From assembly GCA_947588665.1 (NCBI GenBank), contig CANPYU010000019.1:1-12364 (forward strand): a DNA stretch of 12,364 nt, in the 5' to 3' direction. Position 1 is the stretch's first letter; every line of letters begins with the position of its first letter. Origin of the DNA: an uncultured Bacilli bacterium (GTDB lineage: Bacteria; Bacillota_I; Bacilli_A; RF39; UBA660). The translations under genes and the position numbers were made by a program. Shown here one piece after another: positions 1-6,497 of this stretch. Under the pieces are notes generated by a model. It had not been told where the DNA came from. It ran no database searches and saw only the letters and a program-made list of their open reading frames with translations.

Positions 1-318
1 AACTTACAACAAAGATGGTTAAGATTTATAGGAGCAAAGAGTTTAGAAGAAAGAGAGAGTATAGCCAAAGGAGATGAATTACTGATGGAGTTACATAATT
101 GGTGCATGAATTATGTAAATGATGAACAAACCAAAAAGATATTTGGAGAATGGGCTAATTATATTGCTGAACAAAAAGGAATAAGAAAAGGAATAGAGCA
201 AGGATCAACCCAAGAAAAAATAGATATAGCTAAAAACCTTTTAAAACTTAATATTTCCGAAGAAGATATTTCAAAAGCAACTAGTTTATCTCTTGAAGAA
301 ATAAAAAAACTTAGATAG
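1..318 (+). CDS. Rpn/PD-(D/E)XK nuclease-family transposase-like protein, C-terminal part (5' end outside window)
   Basis: The reading frame is open from base 1 and ends at TAG 316-318, so at least 105 residues of a longer protein are present and the true start lies upstream; the ATG at 85 is internal. The visible part has the tail typical of the Rpn (recombination-promoting nuclease)/PD-(D/E)XK transposase-like family: a helical stretch beginning LQQRWLRFIG, a glutamine/lysine/glycine-rich linker (KGIRKGIEQG), then a small helical domain containing IAKNLLKL and a final SLEEIKKL. Family members are RecA-independent recombination-promoting DNases, often multicopy and mobile in gut Firmicutes. 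The catalytic PD-(D/E)XK core would be N-terminal and is not in the window, so activity cannot be judged. The gene converges on murC with one base between the two stop codons. Family assignment is from recognition of the C-terminal tail only. Confidence 0.7.
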   Translation, partial: NLQQRWLRFIGAKSLEERESIAKGDELLMELHNWCMNYVNDEQTKKIFGEWANYIAEQKGIRKGIEQGSTQEKIDIAKNLLKLNISEEDISKATSLSLEEIKKLR

Positions 319-336
319 GTTAATCTGAGTTTTTTT
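303..336. terminator. Bidirectional Rho-independent terminator shared by the Rpn-like gene and murC
   Basis: A 14-bp stem (303-316 pairing with 323-336, one G-T wobble) closes a 6-base loop. The left arm begins with seven A and the right arm ends with seven T, so both strands produce a hairpin with a U tract. The stop codon of the plus-strand gene (316-318) and that of murC (320-322, minus) both fall in the loop or at its edge, so the coding ends are built into the terminator. Confidence 0.85.
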
Positions 337-1705
337 CATTTAATAAAATATTAGCAACTTTGTTGATAGGGCCTGCGCCAATAGTTAAAATTAAATCGTT
401 TTCTTTAATATGATCTTTTAAATATTTTGCTATTTCTTCATAAGTTTTAATATGAATAGCATTAGGATTTTGCTTTTTTATTAAAGAGACTAAATCATCT
501 TCTTTAACATTCCAAATATTTGTTTCCCGAGCAGGATAAATATCACAGATGATTATATGATCAAATTTAGCAAGAATATTTGCAAAATCTTCTAAATGCT
601 CAATGGTCCGACTGTAAGTATGAGATTGAAATACGGCCCATGTTTCATTATGATCAATGCTTTTTGAAGAATTATAAGTTGTTGCTATTTCAGTTGGATG
701 GTGAGCAAAATCATCAAAGATATGAGCTTTTCGATATTCACCTAGATATTCAAAACGACGTCCTACTCCAGTAAATTCTTTTAAAGCTTTTTTGATAGTT
801 TCTTTATTAATATTATAGTTTAAAGCAATAGAGATAGTTGCTAAAGCATCTAAAATATTGTGCTTTCCTCGAACACTTAAAGTAAAAGTATCATAGTATT
901 CATTATTAAGATAAACTTCAAAAGTGGGAAATCCTAAATGAGAATAGTTGATATGGCACGCTTTTACTTGGGCATTTTCATTATCAATACCAAATGTTGT
1001 TAAATGAGCTTTAGTATTTAATAGCTCACTGGTGTTTTGGTCATCAATATTTACAACTAAGTATCCATTTTCGGGTAAAAGTTTGGTATATTTTTGAAAA
1101 GATTTTTTAGTGTTTTCTATTGTTTTAAAATAATCTAGATGATCATCATCAATATTTAGAATTATTTCACTTGTTGGGTGGAAATGTAAAAAGGAATCTA
1201 CATATTCACAAGCTTCTAAAATAAAATATTTTTTAGAGCCTATATGATAATTACCATTTATTCTTTTTAAGAAGGCACCAATTTGAATTGTCGGGTTTAA
1301 ATTTGCTTCTAGAAAAACAGAAGCTACCATACTTGTAGTAGTACTTTTCCCATGAGTTCCACTGATACAAATTAAATTTTCATAATCTTTGGTATATTCA
1401 CCTAAAAAAGTGGCTCTTTCAATGGTTTCAATGTTATGAGTTTTGGCGTAAATTAGTTCTTCATCGTCTTCTTTAATAGCCGCAGTATAAATAATTAAAT
1501 CAGCGTCTTTTAATAATTCAGTATTGTGACCAATTGTAATAGGAATGCCTAGATTTTTGAGATATTCAGTGTTTGTAGATTCTGCTAAATCACTACCTGT
1601 TATATTTTTACCATCATTTTTAAGCATGGCAGCAATGGAGTACATACTAGCACCTCCAATACCTATTAAATGAATATTTTGATAGTCTTTTAAGTTTTTT
1701 TTCAT
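320..1705 (-). CDS. murC: UDP-N-acetylmuramate--L-alanine ligase MurC
   Basis: Cytoplasmic ATP-dependent ligase that adds L-alanine to UDP-N-acetylmuramate, the first amino-acid step of the peptidoglycan stem peptide. The 461 residues match the usual MurC length and domain order: an N-terminal Rossmann-like UDP-binding domain with GIGG at 15-18; the ATP-binding P-loop GTHGKS at 116-121 (Ser where many MurC have Thr, still a valid P-loop); an EACEYVDSF block (164-172) and NIDDDHLDYF (184-193); HNILDA (282-287) and GVGRRFE (313-319); and the C-terminal-domain signature DDFAHHPTE (331-339). The start codon is preceded by AGAGGTG eight bases upstream. The gene is a single unit with its own promoter and a terminator shared with the converging Rpn-like gene. 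No other cell-wall gene is nearby. Mpl ligase is a less likely alternative because it belongs mainly to Gram-negative recycling pathways. Confidence 0.96.
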   Translation of the reverse strand: MKKNLKDYQNIHLIGIGGASMYSIAAMLKNDGKNITGSDLAESTNTEYLKNLGIPITIGHNTELLKDADLIIYTAAIKEDDEELIYAKTHNIETIERATFLGEYTKDYENLICISGTHGKSTTTSMVASVFLEANLNPTIQIGAFLKRINGNYHIGSKKYFILEACEYVDSFLHFHPTSEIILNIDDDHLDYFKTIENTKKSFQKYTKLLPENGYLVVNIDDQNTSELLNTKAHLTTFGIDNENAQVKACHINYSHLGFPTFEVYLNNEYYDTFTLSVRGKHNILDALATISIALNYNINKETIKKALKEFTGVGRRFEYLGEYRKAHIFDDFAHHPTEIATTYNSSKSIDHNETWAVFQSHTYSRTIEHLEDFANILAKFDHIIICDIYPARETNIWNVKEDDLVSLIKKQNPNAIHIKTYEEIAKYLKDHIKENDLILTIGAGPINKVANILLNEKNSD

Positions 1706-1731
1706 ATATAATACACCTCTTAATTAATTAT

Positions 1732-1761
1732 ATTATATACTTAAAAGGCTAGAATAATCAA
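1732..1761 (-). promoter_or_regulatory. Promoter of murC
   Basis: Read on the minus strand: TTGATT (1756-1761) as -35, an 18-base spacer, then TATAAT (1732-1737) as -10. Transcription would begin about 20 bases before the ribosome binding site at 1713-1719. The arrangement is divergent from the promoter at 1800-1808, so murC and the secretion-like operon share this spacer of about 150 bp. Confidence 0.65.
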
Positions 1762-1799
1762 TAAAAAAATTATTTTAACTAGTATTTTATAATAAAGTT

Positions 1800-1808
1800 T
1801 GTTATAAT
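1800..1808 (+). promoter_or_regulatory. Extended -10 promoter of the four-gene membrane operon
   Basis: TGTTATAAT gives a perfect TATAAT (1803-1808) with the TG extension (1800-1801). No good -35 is seen 16-18 bases upstream, which fits an extended -10 promoter. The predicted start near 1815 leaves an AT-rich leader of about 40 bases before ATG 1855. Confidence 0.6.
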
Positions 1809-1844
1809 GATTGTGGTTAATTTTGAATTTTTTTAAATATATTT

Positions 1845-1850
1845 GGAGGA
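1845..1850 (+). promoter_or_regulatory. Ribosome binding site that fixes the start at 1855
   Basis: GGAGGA lies five bases before ATG 1855. An in-frame TTG at 1843 overlaps this site and would have no ribosome binding site of its own, so the protein starts at 1855. Confidence 0.85.
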
Positions 1851-1854
1851 GTTT

Positions 1855-2598
1855 ATGAAGAGCTTAAAATATATAATATTTATTGTTATTATTTGTTTTG
1901 TATCTTTAAGTACAGTTAATGCAACAATATCTTGCTCTTATAAAAAAGGTAGTAATGAGTTTTTGTGTAGTATAGGGTCAAGAATAACTTGTACAAATAC
2001 AGAAGGTACTTTTAGACCGGCAGGAAATAGAAATATTTTGTTAACTCGTGATGATTATAAATTAGATAAAGAATATGATACTACTTCATGTGAGGCAGTT
2101 CCTACGATATATGTTAGTTTTCAAAATACAGATAATGGTTTTGTGTGGACTAGTATTGGGGATTCAAAAGATGATTGTACCTCTACAGATTGTATGGCTT
2201 TTAATTATGAACCAGATAATACAACTTGGACGGCAGATTCTTTTTGTAATATTTCTACTGTAAGAGGAGCGTTTCGGACAGTGGGCTGGGTTATCTACTT
2301 TATTAAAATTATAATACCTATAGTTATTATAGTTTTTGGAAGTATTGATTTTGGTAAAGCAATTATTGCAAGCAAAGATGATGAGATAAAAAAAGCCGGA
2401 AGATCATTAATGCTTCGGGCAGTTGCAGGAATTATAATATTTTTTATTCCGACTATCATTAGTTTTGGGGTAGATTTAATTGGGGGAAAAAGATTATATG
2501 ATGAAGAAAATAAATATCGAGATAGCTTTGGTTTTTGTACACATTGTATGTTAAATCCTCTTGATGATAGTTGTGGTAGTTTAGCAGGGGGAAAGTAA
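1855..2598 (+). CDS. Exported cysteine-rich protein with a VirB2/TrbC-like two-helix membrane hairpin (paralogue 1)
   Basis: 247 residues. A signal peptide occupies residues 1-23 (hydrophobic core, likely cleavage after VNA). An exported domain follows (24-135) with seven cysteines (27, 38, 46, 79, 108, 113, 131), then two membrane segments (about 143-163 and 188-209) joined by a short charged cytoplasmic loop. A short C-terminal tail carries three more cysteines (228, 231, 240). Both ends should lie outside the membrane, giving ten exported cysteines. The helix-loop-helix resembles VirB2/TrbC-like pilin proteins of conjugation systems (inference from pattern). It aligns without gaps to the same part of the next gene. 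It is first in a tight operon; one base separates it from gene two. The exact role is not known: pilin-like subunit, small channel component or surface protein of a secretion complex. Confidence 0.8.
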   Translation: MKSLKYIIFIVIICFVSLSTVNATISCSYKKGSNEFLCSIGSRITCTNTEGTFRPAGNRNILLTRDDYKLDKEYDTTSCEAVPTIYVSFQNTDNGFVWTSIGDSKDDCTSTDCMAFNYEPDNTTWTADSFCNISTVRGAFRTVGWVIYFIKIIIPIVIIVFGSIDFGKAIIASKDDEIKKAGRSLMLRAVAGIIIFFIPTIISFGVDLIGGKRLYDEENKYRDSFGFCTHCMLNPLDDSCGSLAGGK

Positions 2599-2599
2599 A

Positions 2600-3679
2600 A
2601 TGAAAAAGTATATTATATTATTTTTAACTTTGTTTATGGTTAATTTTCAGAATGTTAAAGCGGTAACAGATGAAAGATCTGCGACATTAACTTGTAATTA
2701 TGAGAATAATGGGGATATTATTTCAATTGTATATAAAAATATAGGGACTTTGACTTTAGGAGAAACACAGATTACATATAGAGTAGATTATATAAAAGAT
2801 AATGTGAGATATTGTTTTAGTAAAGATAATAATTGTCCAAATACAACAGAAGTAAGTTCTAAATATGTTAATATTAGAAATTTTGATACTATTGTTACTA
2901 ATCCGGCAAATAGAAGTCAGTATTTTTATAATATTAATTATAGATTTCAAAGGGAAACTTATCAAGAAGAGGCAAATTTTGATGCTGATAAATTATGTAG
3001 TAAGAGTATCTTTGTTAAAGATGAAGAAGATAGTCAAGATATAGTTTTATGTGAAACAAATGATACGAAAACTAAGGATACAGCTTGTGCTTATAGTTAT
3101 GGTGATAGTAATTATAAAGAATACACCTTTAAAAGTACAGCATTAGGAATTAATAAAGATTCTGGGACGACGATAGATTATGGAGAATCTTATGCTCAAA
3201 ATAAAGAAAAAGTAAGTATGTATTGTAATTCTTCTTATGATGAAGAATTGTGTGAAAAAGCGAAGGCAGATTTAGATGCGGTTGTGCAAGCTTCTCAAGA
3301 TTCTGGAAAATCACAAAGTGGATTAGAAGAAGATTATAAGGAGTTTTATACTAACGTAGATATTCCTTTTGGAGAAGCAAATTGTGATACTTTATTAGGA
3401 AGAATAGATGATTCAAATGCACCGGCTTATTATTTAAATTTTGCTTTTAATTTAATTAAATATATTGCAATTGTAGCTTTAGTTGTTTTAACTATTATTG
3501 ATTATGTTAAAGCCGCGGTAGCTAGTAATCCTGATGATATTAAAAAAGTTAATATTAAAACTATAAAAAGAGCAATTATATTAGTTATAATATTCTTTTT
3601 ACCAATGATTATTAATTTTATTTTAGATATTTTAGGTATAGTTTCTACAGATCCTACATGTGGGATCGGTAATAAATAA
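2600..3679 (+). CDS. Larger exported cysteine-rich protein with a VirB2/TrbC-like membrane hairpin (paralogue 2)
   Basis: 359 residues. The signal peptide covers residues 1-21 (likely cleavage after VKA). A large exported domain (22-275) follows, then two membrane segments (about 279-300 and 324-346) and a short tail outside the membrane with C354. Exported cysteines are at 32, 72, 79, 133, 151, 163, 209, 218, 262 and 354, ten in all, as in the upstream paralogue. The membrane part matches paralogue 1 at a constant offset of 136 residues: IDxxKA, AS, IKK, RA, FFxPxII and a final D and G coincide, with 22 of 47 positions identical between residues 300 and 346 here. The exported domains do not look alike. 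A G-rich ribosome binding site (AGGGGGA, 2586-2592) lies inside the end of the upstream gene. The function is unknown; a pilin-like or channel component is inferred. Confidence 0.8.
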   Translation: MKKYIILFLTLFMVNFQNVKAVTDERSATLTCNYENNGDIISIVYKNIGTLTLGETQITYRVDYIKDNVRYCFSKDNNCPNTTEVSSKYVNIRNFDTIVTNPANRSQYFYNINYRFQRETYQEEANFDADKLCSKSIFVKDEEDSQDIVLCETNDTKTKDTACAYSYGDSNYKEYTFKSTALGINKDSGTTIDYGESYAQNKEKVSMYCNSSYDEELCEKAKADLDAVVQASQDSGKSQSGLEEDYKEFYTNVDIPFGEANCDTLLGRIDDSNAPAYYLNFAFNLIKYIAIVALVVLTIIDYVKAAVASNPDDIKKVNIKTIKRAIILVIIFFLPMIINFILDILGIVSTDPTCGIGNK

Positions 3680-3685
3680 GAGGTG
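3679..3685 (+). promoter_or_regulatory. Ribosome binding site that fixes the start at 3692
   Basis: AGAGGTG overlaps the stop codon of the upstream gene and lies six bases before ATG 3692. The in-frame GTG at 3683 is part of this site, so it is not the start. Confidence 0.8.
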
Positions 3686-3691
3686 AAGAAG

Positions 3692-5914
3692 ATGAGCTTT
3701 TTTACAGATATTTTAGGAAATACAATAGGAAAGTTTTTTATAGGAGTATTATTATTTATAGATTCTATTATATATTCACTAGTTAGTTGGGTTTATCAAA
3801 TAATTTTAGTTTTGTGTAATGTTAATATTTTGAATAATGGGGAAGAGATTAGTAACTTAGTAGGTAGAGTATATGTTATATTGGGAGTAGTGGTACTATT
3901 TTTAGTTTCTTATTCTTTACTTAGATCTTTAGTAAATCCTGATGAAGCTTTAAAAGGAAAAAAATCACCAATAACGATTTTAAGAGATGTTGTAATTTCA
4001 ATTGTTTTAATTGCTTTTGTTCCTATGGTATTTAGATTTTTACAGGGCTTTCAGACTGCGATATTATCTAATAATGTAATAGGTAATTTAGTATTAGGTA
4101 CTAGTTCTTCTGTAAATGGACAAACAGAGAGTTCAGGAGATTTAGTTAATAAAGGGGGAATGGAGATAGCTTCAGGTGTTTTTCAAGCTTTTCTTCATGA
4201 AGATTATGCAAAATGTACTTTAAATAGTAATGAAGCAGGATATGATTGTAGCAGTTTAAGATTGTCTAATGGAGATAATTTTAATGTTTACTGGGCAAAA
4301 ATGAAAGATAGTGGGAGTTTACTTTCGGTTGTTGATTTGACTGATGATATAACAGGAGGAAATTTGACTTATTATTATCTTATTTCTACTATAGCAGGAG
4401 CATTTGTGTTGTTTGTTATGATATCATATTGTTTTGATATTGCACTTAGAGTAATTAAATTAGCTTTCTGTGAGTTAATTGCGCCCCTTCCTATTTTAGC
4501 AAGATTAATGCCTAATGAGTCAACAGGAAAGATTTTTAGTAATTGGCTTAAAGCAACAATTTCGATATATGTTGAAGTATTTATTCGATTGGCAACATTA
4601 TTTTTTGCGGTTTTAATAATTAAAATTATTAAAGATAATTTTTTAACTTTGTTAGCGCCTTTATTTAGTGGAGGAGTAGGATTTACTGTTGCATTGTTTG
4701 CCCAAATGTTTATTATTTTAGGTGTTATTATGTTTGTAAAACAACTACCGGGAATTATAAAAGAAATAACAGGCCTTGATAGTGGTAAGTATAATTTTAT
4801 GGCTAGTGCAATGAGAGGTTTTAATGCTATAAGAACTGTTCCTAAAGTTGCAGTTCAATCATTTAATAATACTAATTGGGATGATGCACATAAAGTAAGA
4901 AGTGTTTTTAATAGGTTTAAAAATTCAGTAGTTGATGTAGGTTCGTCTTTGATTGCCAATCAAGGAGCTGATTATAAGGAAATAGGCTCTATTAGTAAGA
5001 ATTATGAAAGATTTACAACAGAAAGTTTATCTACAAGAAGGAGAAAAGAAGCAATTAGAAAAGCAAGACAAAATAGAAAAGATATGTATGCTAATGGTAT
5101 GGCTTCGCGAGCAGATGATAGAAAAGCAGCATTTCAAGAATATTTGCATGGCTCTGTAGATACAAAGGCTATTGAAGAACGAATTAAATTAGCTAAATCT
5201 GTTGGAGCAGATATTAAAGATCAAATTTTAAGTCAGGCTATTGAAACTAATATAAATGTTAGAAATCTTGATAATGCATTTAAAAATTTACAAGCTCGTG
5301 TTCCTGAAGTGAGTGATTATTATACAAGAGTTACTGCAGAAAATTTAGATGCAATAAATAATGCTTTAAGAGCTGCGGGTTCGAGTGTACAATTAAATGC
5401 AAATGATATAGGAAATTATTTTGATGCTACCACTGGAGCAAGCTATACTTATGACGTTGCGCGTGAGGAAGCAAGGAAGAAGCATGATGCTGCTGTCGGA
5501 GAATTAAAATCTAAAAGGGATAAATTTGCAATGGCTACTGCTTGGGGTGCTGCAACTGGTAATTGGACAGTTCAAATTAATGGTGAAAATGTTTTTGATA
5601 CAACAAGTAATGGAGATTTTCATAATGGTGCAGGTAATAAACGTTTATATACTACACAAGTATTTGAAAATTTACAAAAAGAGTGGAATAGTTCTATTGA
5701 TATGGCTGTTGCTAAAAGTAGTGATGTAGCTGGTTCTCCAGTTGTTAGTGAACATATTGATATTGCAAGCTATGCTAATGCTGATGAACTTAAGAAAAAA
5801 ATTGGTGCACGTAAAGACTTTACTGATGAAAAACTTTCAGAGTACAATGCACAACTTGCAGCAGCTAGAAGTAGAGAACAACTTAAGGCTGAAACTAAGG
5901 GTGATGGTAAATAA
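3692..5914 (+). CDS. VirB6/TrbL-like polytopic membrane protein with a long cytoplasmic tail
   Basis: 740 residues. Six membrane segments are visible at about 15-42, 58-80, 98-118, 228-256, 287-312 and 330-349. The basic loop at 78-98 and the RVIK...ARLMPNE loop after segment four place the N-terminus and the tail in the cytoplasm. The long loop 119-227 would be outside and has two cysteines (175, 186), perhaps a disulfide. A conserved-looking amphipathic stretch (LAFCELIAPLPILARLMP) precedes segment five, a layout like VirB6/TrbL inner-membrane channel proteins and the large conjugation membrane proteins of Gram-positive elements (inference). Residues 370-740 are soluble, mostly helical and charged, with a basic patch RRRKEAIRKARQNRKD, and match nothing I recognise. 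The gene overlaps the next by one base (TAATG), implying translational coupling. Confidence 0.78.
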   Translation: MSFFTDILGNTIGKFFIGVLLFIDSIIYSLVSWVYQIILVLCNVNILNNGEEISNLVGRVYVILGVVVLFLVSYSLLRSLVNPDEALKGKKSPITILRDVVISIVLIAFVPMVFRFLQGFQTAILSNNVIGNLVLGTSSSVNGQTESSGDLVNKGGMEIASGVFQAFLHEDYAKCTLNSNEAGYDCSSLRLSNGDNFNVYWAKMKDSGSLLSVVDLTDDITGGNLTYYYLISTIAGAFVLFVMISYCFDIALRVIKLAFCELIAPLPILARLMPNESTGKIFSNWLKATISIYVEVFIRLATLFFAVLIIKIIKDNFLTLLAPLFSGGVGFTVALFAQMFIILGVIMFVKQLPGIIKEITGLDSGKYNFMASAMRGFNAIRTVPKVAVQSFNNTNWDDAHKVRSVFNRFKNSVVDVGSSLIANQGADYKEIGSISKNYERFTTESLSTRRRKEAIRKARQNRKDMYANGMASRADDRKAAFQEYLHGSVDTKAIEERIKLAKSVGADIKDQILSQAIETNINVRNLDNAFKNLQARVPEVSDYYTRVTAENLDAINNALRAAGSSVQLNANDIGNYFDATTGASYTYDVAREEARKKHDAAVGELKSKRDKFAMATAWGAATGNWTVQINGENVFDTTSNGDFHNGAGNKRLYTTQVFENLQKEWNSSIDMAVAKSSDVAGSPVVSEHIDIASYANADELKKKIGARKDFTDEKLSEYNAQLAAARSREQLKAETKGDGK

Positions 5915-6432
5915 TGTTTGGATTTAGAAGAAGTATTTCAGCTTATGATGAAAAATATTTAAATGAAAAAAAACAAGTTTTTGAAGATTTATTAAATATT
6001 AAAGCTAGATTAGAAGATGCTTGTGTTAAATATGATAGTGAATTTCCTTTTATTAAATCCTCTTATGAAGCTACTAAGAAAGCTGATTATGTTTCTATTG
6101 TTCAAAGAAATAATCAGCAAATGAAAATAAAAAAAGATTATAGCCAAATTATTGATGATGCTATAAAGTTACAAAGTTCTGATTTAAAGTGTATAGAAGA
6201 AAGAATGAAACAACGCATGAAAGAACTTTTCAATGGTAAAAATGTTATTTTTAATAATATTTTGAAGGTAGAAGAGAGTAAATATTATTATGCGTTAGCC
6301 TTATATAAAGAATTAAATAATATTTCTTTTATAAAAGATATTGGCGATTTAGAAAAATATATAATGGCTATTAATTTAGTTTATTCTAATTTTTTAGCAG
6401 ATGAGTATACGAAATTAAATCAGGTGAGATAA
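5914..6432 (+). CDS. Small helical cytosolic protein of the secretion-like operon, function unknown
   Basis: 172 residues with no signal peptide and no membrane segment. The sequence is rich in Lys, Glu, Asp, Tyr and Asn and looks almost wholly helical, with likely coiled-coil stretches around 16-40 and 85-110. I do not recognise the family. Its ATG overlaps the stop of the VirB6/TrbL-like gene by one base, with a GGGTGATGG-type site just upstream, so the two products are probably made in fixed ratio. Coupling to a gene with a 370-residue cytoplasmic tail suggests that it binds that tail or acts as a cytosolic adaptor or chaperone; this is inference. It is the last gene of the operon: a hairpin with a T-rich end begins within its stop codon. 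Confidence 0.7.
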   Translation: MFGFRRSISAYDEKYLNEKKQVFEDLLNIKARLEDACVKYDSEFPFIKSSYEATKKADYVSIVQRNNQQMKIKKDYSQIIDDAIKLQSSDLKCIEERMKQRMKELFNGKNVIFNNILKVEESKYYYALALYKELNNISFIKDIGDLEKYIMAINLVYSNFLADEYTKLNQVR

Positions 6433-6471
6433 AGATGTTTAGACAAAATTGGTATAACATCTTTTTATTTT
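6431..6471 (+). terminator. Candidate terminator of the four-gene operon
   Basis: AAAGATGTT (6431-6439) pairs with AACATCTTT (6456-6464), nine perfect base pairs around a 16-base loop, followed by TTATTTT. The stem is AT-rich and the loop long, so termination may be partial. Confidence 0.6.
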
Positions 6472-6484
6472 GTGTTATAATTTT

Positions 6485-6491
6485 AGAGGTG
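6485..6491 (+). promoter_or_regulatory. Ribosome binding site that fixes the start of the rlmD-type gene at 6498
   Basis: AGAGGTG lies six bases before ATG 6498. Other in-frame ATGs at 6435 and 6492 are rejected: the first lies in the terminator hairpin and would add residues absent from the family, and the second is too close to this site. Confidence 0.75.
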
Positions 6492-6497
6492 ATGCAT

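Noticed and set aside
1788..1793. A second TATAAT as -10 for the secretion-like operon
   Set aside because: It has neither a TG extension nor a plausible -35; the TGTTATAAT at 1800-1808 is better.
1843..1854. TTG at 1843 as a longer start for the first exported protein
   Set aside because: It overlaps the GGAGGA ribosome binding site for ATG 1855 and would put charged residues before the signal peptide.
1843..6432. Mycoplasma-type genetic code, suggested by AT-richness and conjugation-like genes
   Set aside because: Tryptophans are encoded by TGG and TGA ends the epimerase-like gene at 9693-9695; murC also points to a walled organism.
1800..6471. Integrative conjugative element or prophage
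   Set aside because: No relaxase, integrase, VirD4/VirB4-type ATPase, replication gene, att-like repeat or change in base composition is visible; flanks are housekeeping genes.
6435..6497. ATG at 6435 as the start of the rRNA methylase
   Set aside because: The added 21 residues lie across the terminator hairpin, have no ribosome binding site and are absent from the family; ATG 6498 has a well-placed AGAGGTG.
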